A stretch of DNA of 64,000 nt from Paraburkholderia dioscoreae (GTDB lineage Bacteria; Pseudomonadota; Gammaproteobacteria; Burkholderiales; Burkholderiaceae): positions 1,116,001 to 1,180,000 of the forward strand of contig NZ_LR699554.1 of NCBI RefSeq assembly GCF_902459535.1, read 5' to 3'. Position 1 is the stretch's first letter, and each line of letters begins with the position of its first letter. The position numbers were made by a program, and so were the translations under genes. The notes under the pieces are model-generated. The model was not told the origin of the DNA. It worked only from the letters and a program-made list of their open reading frames with translations, and made no database searches. Shown here one piece after another: positions 10,199 to 19,665 of the stretch.

Positions 10199-12403
10199 TC
10201 AGTCTTTCGTTTTTAGCTTCTTGACGTCCATCGGACGGCTTTTCATCGAACTGCGAAGGTCGGCATAGAGATGCTCGAACAGACCCGCAATGCCGCGTGC
10301 GCCGACCGTCAACACATGCGACAGGCCGCGCAGCGGCGTGTCCTGCTGCCGTCCTTCCGCCCAGCCGGTCCAGGCGTCGGCGCGTGCAAAGGTGGTCTTG
10401 ACGAACTCGTACTCCTGCTCGCGCGTCATGGTGGAGAAGCGCAGACCCACGCGGCCCGGTGCGGTGAAGCCGACCGTTGCGGGGAACGCGTATTCCTCGT
10501 CGCCGCGAAACAGCGAGACGGTCACGCGTTCGTGCATCGGCACCTGGATCGAGGCGGGCAGCGCCACGCCGACGCCGCCTTCCGAGTAGTCGATGGTTTC
10601 GCAGGCGAGCGTGCGGCCGGTCGAGAATTTGAGCATCACGGGCATCTGCATCGCCACGCGGTGCACCGCGCGAATCTGCCGGCGCTCGCTCGCGGCGGCC
10701 ACGCTCGCGCCGAGAATCAGCATGTTGTAGGTGGTCCAGCCGAGATTGAGGATGGTGGTCTGCACCACGCTGCGAATGTGCCAGTTGAAATAGATATGCA
10801 CGACGCCCACGCAGAAGCCGATCAGGTTCAGCAACAGCAGGAACAGATACGGCCGCGAGATGGCCCAGTCGAAGTAGTTCTTCTCGATCTGGCCGCCCTT
10901 GGCCGTCACGTTGAACTTGCCGAGCTTCGGGTTGATCAGCGCGAGCAGGGTCGGCGCGGTGATGTACGAAGCCAGCACGGATTCGTACACTTCGGCCCAG
11001 AACGAATGGCGGAACGAGCGCTGCATGCGCGAGTTGGTGATGCTCGCGTGCATCATGTGCGGCAGCGCGTAGATCGCGATGGTGCCGGCGGCCGCTTCGA
11101 TCACGTGCGCGCCGAAGAACAGATACGACAGCGGCGCGGTCAGGAACACCAGACGCGGAATGCCGTAGAAGAAGTGCATCATCGCGTTCAGATAGCACAG
11201 CCGCTGGCCGATTTTCAGACCCTTGCCGGTGAGCGGATTGTCGATCCGGAAAATCTGCGTCATGCCGCGCGCCCAGCGAATCCGCTGGCCGATGTGGCCG
11301 GAGAGACTTTCCGTGGCGAGTCCCGCGGCTTGCGGAATCGCCAGATACGCGGTGGTGTAGCCGAGGCGGTGCAGCTTGAGGGCAGTGTGCGCGTCTTCGG
11401 TCACGGTTTCGACCGCAATGCCGCCGATCTCCTCGACCATGGTCCGCCGCAGCAACGCGCACGAGCCGCAGAAGAACGTGGCGTTCCACAGGTCGTTGCC
11501 GTCCTGCACGAGACCGTAGAACAGTTCGCCTTCGTTCGGCACCTTGCGGAACGTGCCGAGATTGCGCTCGAACGGATCGGCGGAGAAGAAGTGGTGCGGC
11601 GTTTGCAGCATCGACAGCAGCTTGTCGCGCAGGAACCAGCCGAGGCCGATCTGCAGGAACGAGCGGGTCGGAATGTGATCGCAATCGAAAATCGCGAGGT
11701 ATTCGCCACTGGTGATCTTCAGCGCTTCGTTGATGTTGCCGGCTTTCGCGTGGCGGTTGTGCGTGCGGATCGTCCAGTTGACGCCGACCTCTTCGCAGAA
11801 CGCCTTGAACTCGGGGCGGCGGCCGTCGTCGAGCACATGGATCGAGATCTTCTCGGCCGGATAGTCGAGCGCGAGCGCGGCGTAGATGGTCGGCTTCACC
11901 ACCGAGAGCGGCTCGTTGTAGGTCGGAATGAACACGTCGACGGTCGGCCATTCGTCGCGCGAGGCGGGCAGCGGCATCGGCGTGCGCTTGAGCGGCCAGG
12001 CGGTCTGAAAGTAGCCGAGCATCAGCACGACGGTCGAATAGAGTTCAGCGGACACCAGCAGCAAACCCCAGCAGGCGTCGAGCGGATGCTCCCAATAAGT
12101 CGTCGCGGTCAGCCGCCAGTACATGTAGCGGCCCGAGGTGAGCACGGACAGCATGATCATCACCATCGTCGCGTACCGGCCTTGCAGGCGGCGGAACATG
12201 AGCGCGGTGACGAAGCAGCAGGTCGCGAACGTCAACTGTTCATAGAACGCGAGCGGCACCGTGAACACGAAGTACAGCATCACCAGTGCGAACAGCGTGA
12301 CGAGTCCGGTGACGATGCGGCTGTTCCAGAAGCGCGCGTCGACGAAGCGTTCGAGCCGCGACGGCTCGGCGGGCTCGAGCCCCGGCGTTGAACTCGTGCT
12401 CAT
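10199..12403 (-). CDS. bcsA: Cellulose synthase catalytic subunit BcsA (UDP-forming)
   Basis: A 734-residue membrane glycosyltransferase family 2 enzyme that polymerises UDP-glucose. N-terminal transmembrane helices precede the catalytic domain. The GT2 motifs are intact: DDG at 192-194, DCD at 240-242, FFCGS at 310-314, TED at 335-337 and QRIRW at 373-377. More helices follow, then a C-terminal PilZ domain with the c-di-GMP motifs RRQIR (574-578) and D-x-S-x-x-G (605-610). The enzyme should therefore need c-di-GMP, fitting the two c-di-GMP genes at 15.2-18.8 kb. The ATG at 12401-12403 shares ATGA with the bcsQ stop, so the two are translationally coupled. Confidence 0.97.
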   Translation of the reverse strand: MSTSSTPGLEPAEPSRLERFVDARFWNSRIVTGLVTLFALVMLYFVFTVPLAFYEQLTFATCCFVTALMFRRLQGRYATMVMIMLSVLTSGRYMYWRLTATTYWEHPLDACWGLLLVSAELYSTVVLMLGYFQTAWPLKRTPMPLPASRDEWPTVDVFIPTYNEPLSVVKPTIYAALALDYPAEKISIHVLDDGRRPEFKAFCEEVGVNWTIRTHNRHAKAGNINEALKITSGEYLAIFDCDHIPTRSFLQIGLGWFLRDKLLSMLQTPHHFFSADPFERNLGTFRKVPNEGELFYGLVQDGNDLWNATFFCGSCALLRRTMVEEIGGIAVETVTEDAHTALKLHRLGYTTAYLAIPQAAGLATESLSGHIGQRIRWARGMTQIFRIDNPLTGKGLKIGQRLCYLNAMMHFFYGIPRLVFLTAPLSYLFFGAHVIEAAAGTIAIYALPHMMHASITNSRMQRSFRHSFWAEVYESVLASYITAPTLLALINPKLGKFNVTAKGGQIEKNYFDWAISRPYLFLLLLNLIGFCVGVVHIYFNWHIRSVVQTTILNLGWTTYNMLILGASVAAASERRQIRAVHRVAMQMPVMLKFSTGRTLACETIDYSEGGVGVALPASIQVPMHERVTVSLFRGDEEYAFPATVGFTAPGRVGLRFSTMTREQEYEFVKTTFARADAWTGWAEGRQQDTPLRGLSHVLTVGARGIAGLFEHLYADLRSSMKSRPMDVKKLKTKD

Positions 12404-13188
12404 GCCACGTTCCTCGGCGAGACGGCGATGGCATCGACCGCCGTCATCAGCCACGTGCCGCATGCGCGGAAATCGGCGGCGGCCTGGCTGAGCGGATCGT
12501 AGTGAATCAGCGTCGTGTCGCAGGCGAGCGCTTCGCTCACGCCTTCGTCCAGATGGATCACACCCGGAAACAGCTTGGCGCCGAGCATCTGGCGCAGCAC
12601 TTTGAGGACGTCTTTGGTCAACTGGCGCGACTGGTCGATCTGGTTGACCACGTAGCCTTCGCCGCCGAACTCGGCGCGCGGCGCCGCGTGGGCCTCGATC
12701 AGCCGCTCCATTTGCGGAATCGCGGCGTACGAGGCGGCGTCGGCGAGCACCACGTTCAGCGCGAAGGTGGCCGCGCACAAGGCCGTGCGCACATAGGCGG
12801 ACGAACCTGGCGGCGTGTCGATGATCACGATGTCGGACGTTTCGAGATGCAGGTTCTGCAACGACTGCGCGAGCCAGCGCGGCTCCTGGTCGATATACGC
12901 TTCGAAGCGGCGGCAGTCGTCTTCGAGCAATGCGCCATAGGGCAGCACGGTCACGCCGTCCACGCCGTCGAACATCACGCTCTGCCACGGGTCGCCCGTC
13001 AGCGTGGCGCGCGACAAACCGTCGATGCTGTCGAGCGGCACGCCGAAGTGCAGGCGCAGCGCGTTCTGCGGGTCCAGGTCGAGCGCAATCACACGCCGGC
13101 CGCTCGCGGCCAGCACGGAAGCGAGATTGGCGGCGAGGGTGGTCTTGCCGACCCCGCCTTTGGCGGACACCACCGCGATGACTTTCAT
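12400..13188 (-). CDS. bcsQ: Cellulose biosynthesis ParA/MinD-like ATPase BcsQ
   Basis: A 262-residue SIMIBI-class ATPase thought to localise or assemble the cellulose secretion machine. The deviant Walker A motif SAKGGVGKTTLA lies at residues 8-19, followed by ALDLDPQN (switch I) and IIDTPPG (Walker B/switch II, near residue 110). The start is fixed by MKVIAVVSAKGG and by the ATGA overlap with the preceding bcsP/R-like gene. The frame is open further upstream, but that part is out of frame with no family match. Confidence 0.92.
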   Translation of the reverse strand: MKVIAVVSAKGGVGKTTLAANLASVLAASGRRVIALDLDPQNALRLHFGVPLDSIDGLSRATLTGDPWQSVMFDGVDGVTVLPYGALLEDDCRRFEAYIDQEPRWLAQSLQNLHLETSDIVIIDTPPGSSAYVRTALCAATFALNVVLADAASYAAIPQMERLIEAHAAPRAEFGGEGYVVNQIDQSRQLTKDVLKVLRQMLGAKLFPGVIHLDEGVSEALACDTTLIHYDPLSQAAADFRACGTWLMTAVDAIAVSPRNVA

Positions 13189-14033
13189 GAGCGACGAGGG
13201 CCGTTGATCAGCCACGAGTTGGAGGTGCGGGGCGTGGCGGCGGGTGCAATACCGGCTGGTGCGGCGGCCGTTTGGGCGGGTGTGCCGCGCAGACGGTCGA
13301 AGATGGTTTGCAACGGCGCCGGTTCGCCGCCGGCTGCAGCGGGTTGCGGCGGGGCGGTTTCGGGCTGCGGCGCGAACAGCTTGCCGAGAATCGAAGCGGG
13401 TTGCGATGGCGGCGCGGCGGCTGTGCCCGGCACCGACGGCATTGAAGTCATTAAGGGCGCCGATGGCGCTGTCGTATAAGCGCGTGCGGGTGCTGGGGCT
13501 TGTGCCCAATTGGGAGCGGCGGCCGGAATCGTTGGGGTGGCCGGCGTACGCAAGGCAATAGCGGGAGGCACGGAAGCAGCCGGTGCGGCTTGCACGGTCG
13601 CGGGCGCCACGGCATCCACTTCCGCAGCCACGCTTGCAGCTTGCAGCGCCGCTTGGTCTTTCGATTCGAGCGCGCGAAAGCGCGAAGCGCCCGTCGGCAC
13701 CGTAGCCGGCGCGGCCACAGGCACCGGCGGAATGTCCCGCCGATGCGAACGGGTGAATAACGGCGCCTTCGCGCGCGTCACGGAGGCTGCGTCTTTCGCC
13801 GTGGTGTCCCGGCGATCGACGGCCACCGGCGACCCCGCCGCCGGCGCCTGAGGTCTGGCCTCGCGACGCTGCCCGATCGCGGGAATCGCGGGCTGGGTCA
13901 GATCGAGCATGACTAATAGTGGCCAACGGGTGCGCGCCGAACGCGCCTCGTTTTCGCGGCCGATTTCCTGATACGCGTTGGCGTCGCCGCCAAAGTGATC
14001 GAAAAGTTTTTCGATATCGCTCGATGAACTCAT
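13185..14033 (-). CDS. bcsP: Cellulose biosynthesis protein, BcsR-like N-terminus with Pro/Ala-rich BcsP-type body
   Basis: A 282-residue protein. Residues ~1-40 (SSSDIEKLFDHFGGDANAYQ and following) match the short BcsR domain that partners BcsQ in E. coli-type systems. The middle is a long low-complexity Ala/Pro/Thr region. The end has FDRLRG and NSWLINGPRRS, which recur at the C-termini of beta-proteobacterial BcsP proteins. It is ATGA-coupled to bcsQ, as bcsR is in other operons. The exact role is not established; a scaffold or localisation function is inferred. Naming it bcsP rather than bcsR is a judgement. Confidence 0.75.
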   Translation of the reverse strand: MSSSSDIEKLFDHFGGDANAYQEIGRENEARSARTRWPLLVMLDLTQPAIPAIGQRREARPQAPAAGSPVAVDRRDTTAKDAASVTRAKAPLFTRSHRRDIPPVPVAAPATVPTGASRFRALESKDQAALQAASVAAEVDAVAPATVQAAPAASVPPAIALRTPATPTIPAAAPNWAQAPAPARAYTTAPSAPLMTSMPSVPGTAAAPPSQPASILGKLFAPQPETAPPQPAAAGGEPAPLQTIFDRLRGTPAQTAAAPAGIAPAATPRTSNSWLINGPRRS

Positions 14034-14199
14034 TGTGCCGCCGTCTTGTTCATGACTAGCCTTGCCCCGATCTCAACTTGTGTTCGCGGCGCCAAAACAC
14101 GGGTACGGTTTGTCCCGCTACTTCACGCGCACCGGTCTGGCGCGTTCTCCACTTCGTGTTGCTGCCTGTGCTGCTGCTTCCATACGCTGTGCGTCCCGA

Positions 14200-14655
14200 T
14201 CAGGCAGGATGACGCCCCAGACGAAACTCGATGGCAGTGTCCTCGCTATACCCGCTCGTTTGCGCCACCGACAAACCTTGCGCGCCCAATGCACTCAGCC
14301 AGGTCTGATACACGCCTTCGAGAAACGCCGGCGTCCATGCGAGCGCCGTGCCGCCGAATGCCTGCAACGGCGCGCAATAGTGAACGATGCGCAGCGACTC
14401 GGGTTCGTCGGCCAGTTCGACGTAGCCCCAATCCATGTCATGCCAATACAGGTTCAAGGTGCGCGCGAGTTCGGCCGTCGAGTCGCAGGCGGGCAGCGGA
14501 TGCGCCGCCGCAAAGCGGCTGCCTACGCGGTGCATCAGTTGGCGCAGTTCGTCGCGACCGATCTGTGCTTCGAATTCGCTTGCCAAAGCGGTGAGCATGC
14601 CGCGCCATTGCGGCGAGATTTGACGTTCGAGCAGGTAATCGAGAATTGGGACCAT
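14200..14655 (-). CDS. bcsD: Cellulose synthase subunit BcsD
   Basis: A 151-residue protein matching the BcsD (AxCeSD) family, whose periplasmic octamer helps order glucan chains in type I cellulose producers. The SPQWRG start region and the block WGYVEL...LRIVHYCAPL (residues ~83-100) are the family landmarks, and the length matches the roughly 156 residues of the Komagataeibacter protein. I prefer the ATG at 14653-14655, which has GGA spaced 7 bases upstream; an in-frame ATG at 14688 would add 11 residues. It is the first gene of the operon, 166 bases before bcsP/R. Confidence 0.85.
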   Translation of the reverse strand: MVPILDYLLERQISPQWRGMLTALASEFEAQIGRDELRQLMHRVGSRFAAAHPLPACDSTAELARTLNLYWHDMDWGYVELADEPESLRIVHYCAPLQAFGGTALAWTPAFLEGVYQTWLSALGAQGLSVAQTSGYSEDTAIEFRLGRHPA

Positions 14656-15202
14656 GTTTTCCAGGAGATGGCCATTGCGTCGAGCCATTTGACAGCCGGC
14701 CGCTCACGGCCGAATGCAAAGAAAAGTGTGTTCGGGAGTTCGGGCATTGTGTTCGGCCCAGCGTACTTTTGTCAGGCTGTCCAGTCTGTTCACCACACTT
14801 CGAAGCAGTCTACTTAAGACATTAAGATTTAACCACTCTCGATTCGCCTGCGTATACGCGGAGTCGAGGGTGGCGGATGCAGATCGATTACGTAACTTTT
14901 GCCGCTTGAATCGGTTGTTCGCCCCGCTATCGTGGATGCGCCGCTAACAATGCGGCCGTCATGGTTGCATTAACGGCCGGTTTGGTCGTTGATTTAACTC
15001 TTTTCTTTTCGTGATAAACGCAACGTTGCGCGACCACGTGGCCGCTTCGCATTTTCCCGGGCGGGCATTCTTTTCGAATCTTTCGATTGCCTTGCGCACC
15101 CCAACTTTCGCTCGCGCCCGTTAAGCTTGCGCACTTGCATCGGGTCGCGCGCGAAACGCGTGCGTGGCACATTGGTATGATGCTGTTCGATAATTCGCCG
15201 CA
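14656..15202. other. Intergenic region between bcsD and the diguanylate cyclase gene
   Basis: About 550 bases without a convincing gene, holding the divergent promoter regions of the bcs operon and the diguanylate cyclase gene. It is more AT-rich than the flanks around 14810-14835. A nested symmetry lies at 14833-14873: 10-base arms CCACTCTCGA and TCGAGGGTGG (one wobble) around the perfect palindrome GCGTATACGC (14850-14859). No clear sigma-70 or sigma-54 promoter could be assigned. Confidence 0.5.
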
Positions 15203-16348
15203 ATGTTCAATCCACTCAGCATTCTTCTGGTCACCGTTCTGTCGAGCGTCATGGCAATCGCCGTGCTCGGCTCGTTGTGGCGCGCGGCGATTCCCGGCGT
15301 CGGCTACTGGGTGTCGGCCAACGCCGTGGCGATCGTCGCATTGCTCGCTTTCTCGCTGCAAGGCCATGCGTCGCAGTGGTTGACCTTCGTGGCGTCCAAT
15401 GTGCTGATGGCCGCTTCGCTGCTGCTGGTGGTCGAAGGCTGTTTGCGTTTTCTGGGGCGCCGCGCGCGGCCCTGGCCGGCCTACGTGGGCCTTGTCGCGG
15501 TGCTGGTCGGCATTTCGTACTGGACCTTTGCCGCGCCCGACTTCAATGCGCGGGTCGCACTGGTGTCGGCGTTTCACGCGAGCCTTTATGTCGTGCTCGC
15601 CGTGCTCATGCTGCGCGGGCGTCCTTCGAACCGGCCACGCTACAGTTATTACTTCCTCGCGGTGGCGGCGCTGCTGCTGTTCGCCGGGAACACGTCGCGC
15701 GGGCTTATGTACGGCTTCGGCTGGCTGATGCAGACCGGGCTGCTGCAGGTCTCGCCTTCCAACGTGATATTTCTCGCGCTCGGCATTCTTGCGCCGCTGT
15801 GTCTGTCAATCGGCGTGGTGATGCTGGCCCACGACCGCCTCGCCGAACGGCTCGAACGGCTTGCCAATATCGACGACCTGACGGGCGCGCTGTCGCGCCG
15901 CGCGTTCCTGGCGGCCGGCGACGTGTTGCTGAACGCATCGCGGCAAACCCGTTCGCCGCTAACGATGGCGATCATCGACATCGACTCGTTCAAGGCGGTC
16001 AACGACAACTACGGTCACGCCGCGGGCGACCAGGTACTGAGCCACTTCGCCACGTTCGTCGCACGCAACCTGCGGACCGGAGACGTGTTCGGCCGGCTGG
16101 GCGGCGAGGAATTCGGCGTGCTGTGCCCGGCCACCACCACCGCCGAGGCGGTGAGCCTGCTCGACCGCCTGCGGATCCGCCTCGCGTCGACCGCGCCGAA
16201 CGGCTTGCCGCGCGGGCTGCGCTACACCTTCAGTGTCGGCGTGGACCAGCTTCGGCGCGACGAATCGCTGGCCCAGTTGATGGCGCGTGCCGACGGCGCG
16301 CTCTATGTGGCCAAGGCGTCGGGCCGCAATCGGGTGATGGCGGCTTGA
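15203..16348 (+). CDS. Membrane diguanylate cyclase (GGDEF)
   Basis: A 381-residue protein with about seven hydrophobic helices (residues ~5-205) and a C-terminal GGDEF domain. The active-site loop is GGEEF at 300-304. A canonical inhibitory I-site RTGD lies at 291-294 with the standard five-residue spacing, so the enzyme should make c-di-GMP and be product-inhibited. LTMAIIDIDSFKAVNDNYGH is the conserved metal/GTP-binding segment. Its position beside the bcs operon suggests it supplies the BcsA PilZ domain; that link is inferred from proximity. The N-terminal membrane domain does not match a sensor I can name. Confidence 0.9.
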   Translation: MFNPLSILLVTVLSSVMAIAVLGSLWRAAIPGVGYWVSANAVAIVALLAFSLQGHASQWLTFVASNVLMAASLLLVVEGCLRFLGRRARPWPAYVGLVAVLVGISYWTFAAPDFNARVALVSAFHASLYVVLAVLMLRGRPSNRPRYSYYFLAVAALLLFAGNTSRGLMYGFGWLMQTGLLQVSPSNVIFLALGILAPLCLSIGVVMLAHDRLAERLERLANIDDLTGALSRRAFLAAGDVLLNASRQTRSPLTMAIIDIDSFKAVNDNYGHAAGDQVLSHFATFVARNLRTGDVFGRLGGEEFGVLCPATTTAEAVSLLDRLRIRLASTAPNGLPRGLRYTFSVGVDQLRRDESLAQLMARADGALYVAKASGRNRVMAA

Positions 16349-16468
16349 GGCAAAACGGCCTGTAAAGAAAGATTCTCTGTCCGATTTGTACGGAAGGCAT
16401 AAATATTTGTCGGATATTGGCCGATAAACATTGGCAGAGTAACCGGAACCAGCCTGGTATCTATCGAT

Positions 16469-18802
16469 ATGCTTTCCAACTCAACGCAGCACCCGTCGGA
16501 TTCCGGTTTGCGCGATCGCTTTCACGTGCGTTCGCTCGAACACCAGCGTCCGCTTTCCACGGTAACGATGGCGTTTACCGTGGTCGCGTTCCTGTGCTTC
16601 ATCGGGGCGCGCAACCTGGTGGATGGCCCGGCTGCGCCGCTCGAGTACCGGCTCGGATGTGCACTGGTGCTCGCGCTGCTCGTGCTGGCGATTCCGCGCG
16701 CAAGGTCGACGTGGGTGTTCGGGCTGATCGGCGTTGCTTACTCGCAGGTACTGGTGGCGGGCCTCGCGCTGAACATTGCCGGTGTCGCGCAACCGCTGCT
16801 GTGGGTGCTGCCCGCGATGGTCGTGATACCGGTTTGCGCCGCGCCGCTGTGGCTCACGCCCATGCATTTCGTCGCCGGCAGCGCGCTGTTTTATGCCACG
16901 GCGTACGCGTTGCTGTTCGGCGAGCCGTTGACGCACGATGTGGAGATCGTCGTGTGGATGTGGGTCGTGGCGATCGGCGTGCCGACTTCCGCCGTGTTTC
17001 ATTTCGGCTTCTACCGGTTTCGCCGCAACCACTTTCTGCTCGAAAGCCAGCTTGCGCAACTCGCGGCTACCGACCCGCTGACCGGCCTGCAAAACCGCCG
17101 TTCGTTCGTCAAGCATGCTGAGCGCCGCCTCGACACTCTCGCGCCGGAGACGCGGATCAGCGCGATCTTTCTCGACATCGACAACTTCAAATCCCTGAAC
17201 GACCGCTTCGGCCATGCGGTCGGCGACCACGCGCTCTACGAGGTGGCCCACGCGTTGATGGAAGAGGCCTCCGCGGACGACAGCGTGAGCCGGATCGGCG
17301 GCGAGGAATTCGCGCTGCTGCTGTGCGACGGGCTCACCGGCGCGCTTCATCTGGCCGAACGGTTGCGCCTCGCGATCGCCGCGATCGAACGGCCGGACGG
17401 CCAGTTGACCGCGAGCTTCGGCGTGGCCGAGCACCGCAGCGGCGAAAGCATCATGATGCTGCTCGATCGCGCCGACGAAGCCTTGCTGCGCGCCAAGCAC
17501 TCCGGCAGAAACCGCGTGTGCGCCGAGCGTCCGCTGCCGCGCGATGCGTTGCAACTGCTTGTCGACGACGGAGCCGGCGAGGGTGGGGCGGCGGTGCGGC
17601 GGCATCGCTGGGAGGATTACTACCTGACCTCGCATTTCCAGCCGCTCTACAGCCTGTCGCATCAGAAGCAGGTGGGATTCGAGGCCTTGCTGCGCGGCGA
17701 GCAGGGCGACGGCGCGCTGGTGCCGCCCGCGGTTCTGTTCGCGCCGAAGCCTTCCAGCGACGAAGGCGCGCTCGACCGCGCGAGTCACGCCGTGCATCTG
17801 GCCAATGCGCGCGGGTCGCTGCCGGACCACGCGTGGCTCTTCCTCAACATTCTGCCGGCCACGTTCATCGCCGAAGGTTATGCGGATCAACTGGCAAAGC
17901 TCGTGCGGGCCGTGGGGCTCGAGCCGGAACGGGTGATTCTGGAGATTCTCGAATCGCACGGCGGCAGTGTGGACGACATGTCGCGGGCGGCGGCGTTGTA
18001 CCGCGAGCACGGCTTTCTGATCGCCGTCGACGATTTCGGCGCCGGTCAGTCGAATCTCGACCGGCTGTTGCGGATTCGCCCGGACCTCGTCAAGCTCGAC
18101 GGCGAACTGATTCGCGCGACGAGTCACGGCACCGAGCAACCTATTCTTCCGAAGCTCGTTTCGCTGCTGCATCAGGCGGGCATGCTGGTGGTCGTCGAAG
18201 GCGTGGAGACCACCGAGGAACTGATTCTCGCCGTGGAATCCAATGTGGATTTCGCGCAGGGTTATCTGCTGGGCCGGCCGGCTGCGGAGATTGCGCCGCC
18301 CGAGTCGGTGCATCAGCGCATCGACGATGCTTTCGATGTCATCGCGCATGGCCGCGCGCATCAGCATGCGTTGTTCGAATCCGAAGTGGAGCCTTACCGC
18401 GCAGCCTTGCGGCTTGCCGCCGACGCATTGCTGGCCGGCGTCGCCAAGGAAGAGGCGTTTGCGTCTCTCGCAAGGTTCGATCGCTGCATCAGCTGTTTCA
18501 TTCTCGACGACTCAGGCAGGCAGATCGGCCACGAGGTGCCGGGGCCGGCCTGGAGCAGTGAAGGCGCCTCGCTGCAGCCTGTGGCGAATCCGCGCGATGC
18601 GCGCTGGGATCATCGTCCGTATTTCCGCAATGCGGTGTTGTTGCCGGGCGTGGCGGTGGCGAGTAATCCTTACCTTTCGCTGGCGAGCGGCAGGCCGTGT
18701 ATCGCGGTGACGCTGGCGGCGCAATTTGCCGCCGAGCGTTGCGTGATCGGGGTGGAGCTGGATTGGTCGGCGTTGGGACTGCCGTGGCCTGCGGGGGAGT
18801 AG
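16469..18802 (+). CDS. GGDEF-EAL c-di-GMP signalling protein
   Basis: A 777-residue protein with N-terminal membrane helices (residues ~30-185), GGDEF (GGEEF at 277-281), EAL (EALL from residue 405) and a C-terminal ~130-residue extension. The EAL catalytic set looks complete: EAL, LNILP, ILEILES, VDDFGAG, KLDGELI, VEGVET. The GGDEF half has no RxxD I-site at the expected spacing (SADD instead). Net activity cannot be told from sequence; phosphodiesterase or dual activity is likely. The C-terminal extension with RFDRCISCFILDDSGRQIG resembles cache-type sensor segments found after EAL domains. It lies 120 bases after the diguanylate cyclase on the same strand. Confidence 0.9.
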   Translation: MLSNSTQHPSDSGLRDRFHVRSLEHQRPLSTVTMAFTVVAFLCFIGARNLVDGPAAPLEYRLGCALVLALLVLAIPRARSTWVFGLIGVAYSQVLVAGLALNIAGVAQPLLWVLPAMVVIPVCAAPLWLTPMHFVAGSALFYATAYALLFGEPLTHDVEIVVWMWVVAIGVPTSAVFHFGFYRFRRNHFLLESQLAQLAATDPLTGLQNRRSFVKHAERRLDTLAPETRISAIFLDIDNFKSLNDRFGHAVGDHALYEVAHALMEEASADDSVSRIGGEEFALLLCDGLTGALHLAERLRLAIAAIERPDGQLTASFGVAEHRSGESIMMLLDRADEALLRAKHSGRNRVCAERPLPRDALQLLVDDGAGEGGAAVRRHRWEDYYLTSHFQPLYSLSHQKQVGFEALLRGEQGDGALVPPAVLFAPKPSSDEGALDRASHAVHLANARGSLPDHAWLFLNILPATFIAEGYADQLAKLVRAVGLEPERVILEILESHGGSVDDMSRAAALYREHGFLIAVDDFGAGQSNLDRLLRIRPDLVKLDGELIRATSHGTEQPILPKLVSLLHQAGMLVVVEGVETTEELILAVESNVDFAQGYLLGRPAAEIAPPESVHQRIDDAFDVIAHGRAHQHALFESEVEPYRAALRLAADALLAGVAKEEAFASLARFDRCISCFILDDSGRQIGHEVPGPAWSSEGASLQPVANPRDARWDHRPYFRNAVLLPGVAVASNPYLSLASGRPCIAVTLAAQFAAERCVIGVELDWSALGLPWPAGE

Positions 18803-18851
18803 GGTTTTTTCTCACGCCGCAGGCTCGCGTGTTTCTGTCCGGCAGATTCGT

Positions 18852-19655
18852 TCAATACCCGCCTTTGGGCGAGGTCGCCATTGCTGGCGTCTGTTTATAC
18901 GACGCCGCCAGATCTGCCGCCGCACGGCTCAGCAAACCCGTGTCCGTACCGACCGCGACAAAGGTGGCGCCCGCTTCGAGATAGTCGGCGGCAATCGCCG
19001 GATCGGGCGCGAGCACGCCTGCGGCTTTGCCCGCGCTTCGCGCGATCCGGATGCCGTTGCGAATCGCTTCACGCACGCTGGCATCGCCGGGTTTGCCCAG
19101 CAGGCCCATCGAGGCGCTCAGATCCGCCGGACCGAAGAACACGCCGTCGACGCCATCCACTGCCGCAATTTCCGGCAAGTTCTCCATGCCCTGCACGGAT
19201 TCCACCTGCACCAGCACGCACAACTCATCTGCCGCCGTGCCCAGATAATCCGGTATCCGGTTCCAGCGCGATGCGCGTGCCAACGCACTGCCCACGCCGC
19301 GAATGCCCTGGGGCGGATAGCGTGTGGCCGCGACCGCATCGGCCGCCTGTTCGGCCGTGTCGATCATCGGCAGCAAGAGGGTTTGGGCGCCGATGTCGAG
19401 CAACTGCTTGATCAACGCTGCGTCGCTGCGCACCGGCCGTACCACCGGATGCGATGCATATGCGGCCACCGCCTGCAATTGGGCCAGCGTGCTGCGCACG
19501 TCGTTCGGCGCATGCTCGTTGTCGATCAGCAGCCAGTCGAAACCGGCGGTGGCCAGCAACTCGGTCACATACGCGTCGGCGAGCGCGGCCCATAGGCCGA
19601 ATTGCGGTTTGCCTTCGGCCAGCGCGCGCTTGAAATGGTTTTGCGGTAGAGACAT
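18852..19655 (-). CDS. hpaI: 4-hydroxy-2-oxoheptane-1,7-dioate aldolase HpaI
   Basis: A 267-residue class II pyruvate aldolase that splits 4-hydroxy-2-oxoheptanedioate into pyruvate and succinate semialdehyde, the last step of the homoprotocatechuate pathway. The HpcH/HpaI motifs are clear: LLIDNEHAPND with the active-site His at 48, LLLPMIDTAEQA, PQGIRGVG, the metal-binding Glu in QVESVQGMENL and the Asp in FFGPADLSASMG. It is the last gene of the operon, 10 bases after hpaH. Confidence 0.95.
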   Translation of the reverse strand: MSLPQNHFKRALAEGKPQFGLWAALADAYVTELLATAGFDWLLIDNEHAPNDVRSTLAQLQAVAAYASHPVVRPVRSDAALIKQLLDIGAQTLLLPMIDTAEQAADAVAATRYPPQGIRGVGSALARASRWNRIPDYLGTAADELCVLVQVESVQGMENLPEIAAVDGVDGVFFGPADLSASMGLLGKPGDASVREAIRNGIRIARSAGKAAGVLAPDPAIAADYLEAGATFVAVGTDTGLLSRAAADLAASYKQTPAMATSPKGGY

Positions 19656-19665
19656 GTTGGTCGAC

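Noticed and set aside
8388..11951. 1187-codon minus-strand frame spanning parts of bcsB and bcsA
   Set aside because: It is a shifted frame of bcsA and bcsB; composition is Arg-rich with no domain.
14850..14859. GTATAC within GCGTATACGC as a further GntR site
   Set aside because: It lacks the second arm and the genes on either side belong to cellulose and c-di-GMP, so it is probably chance.
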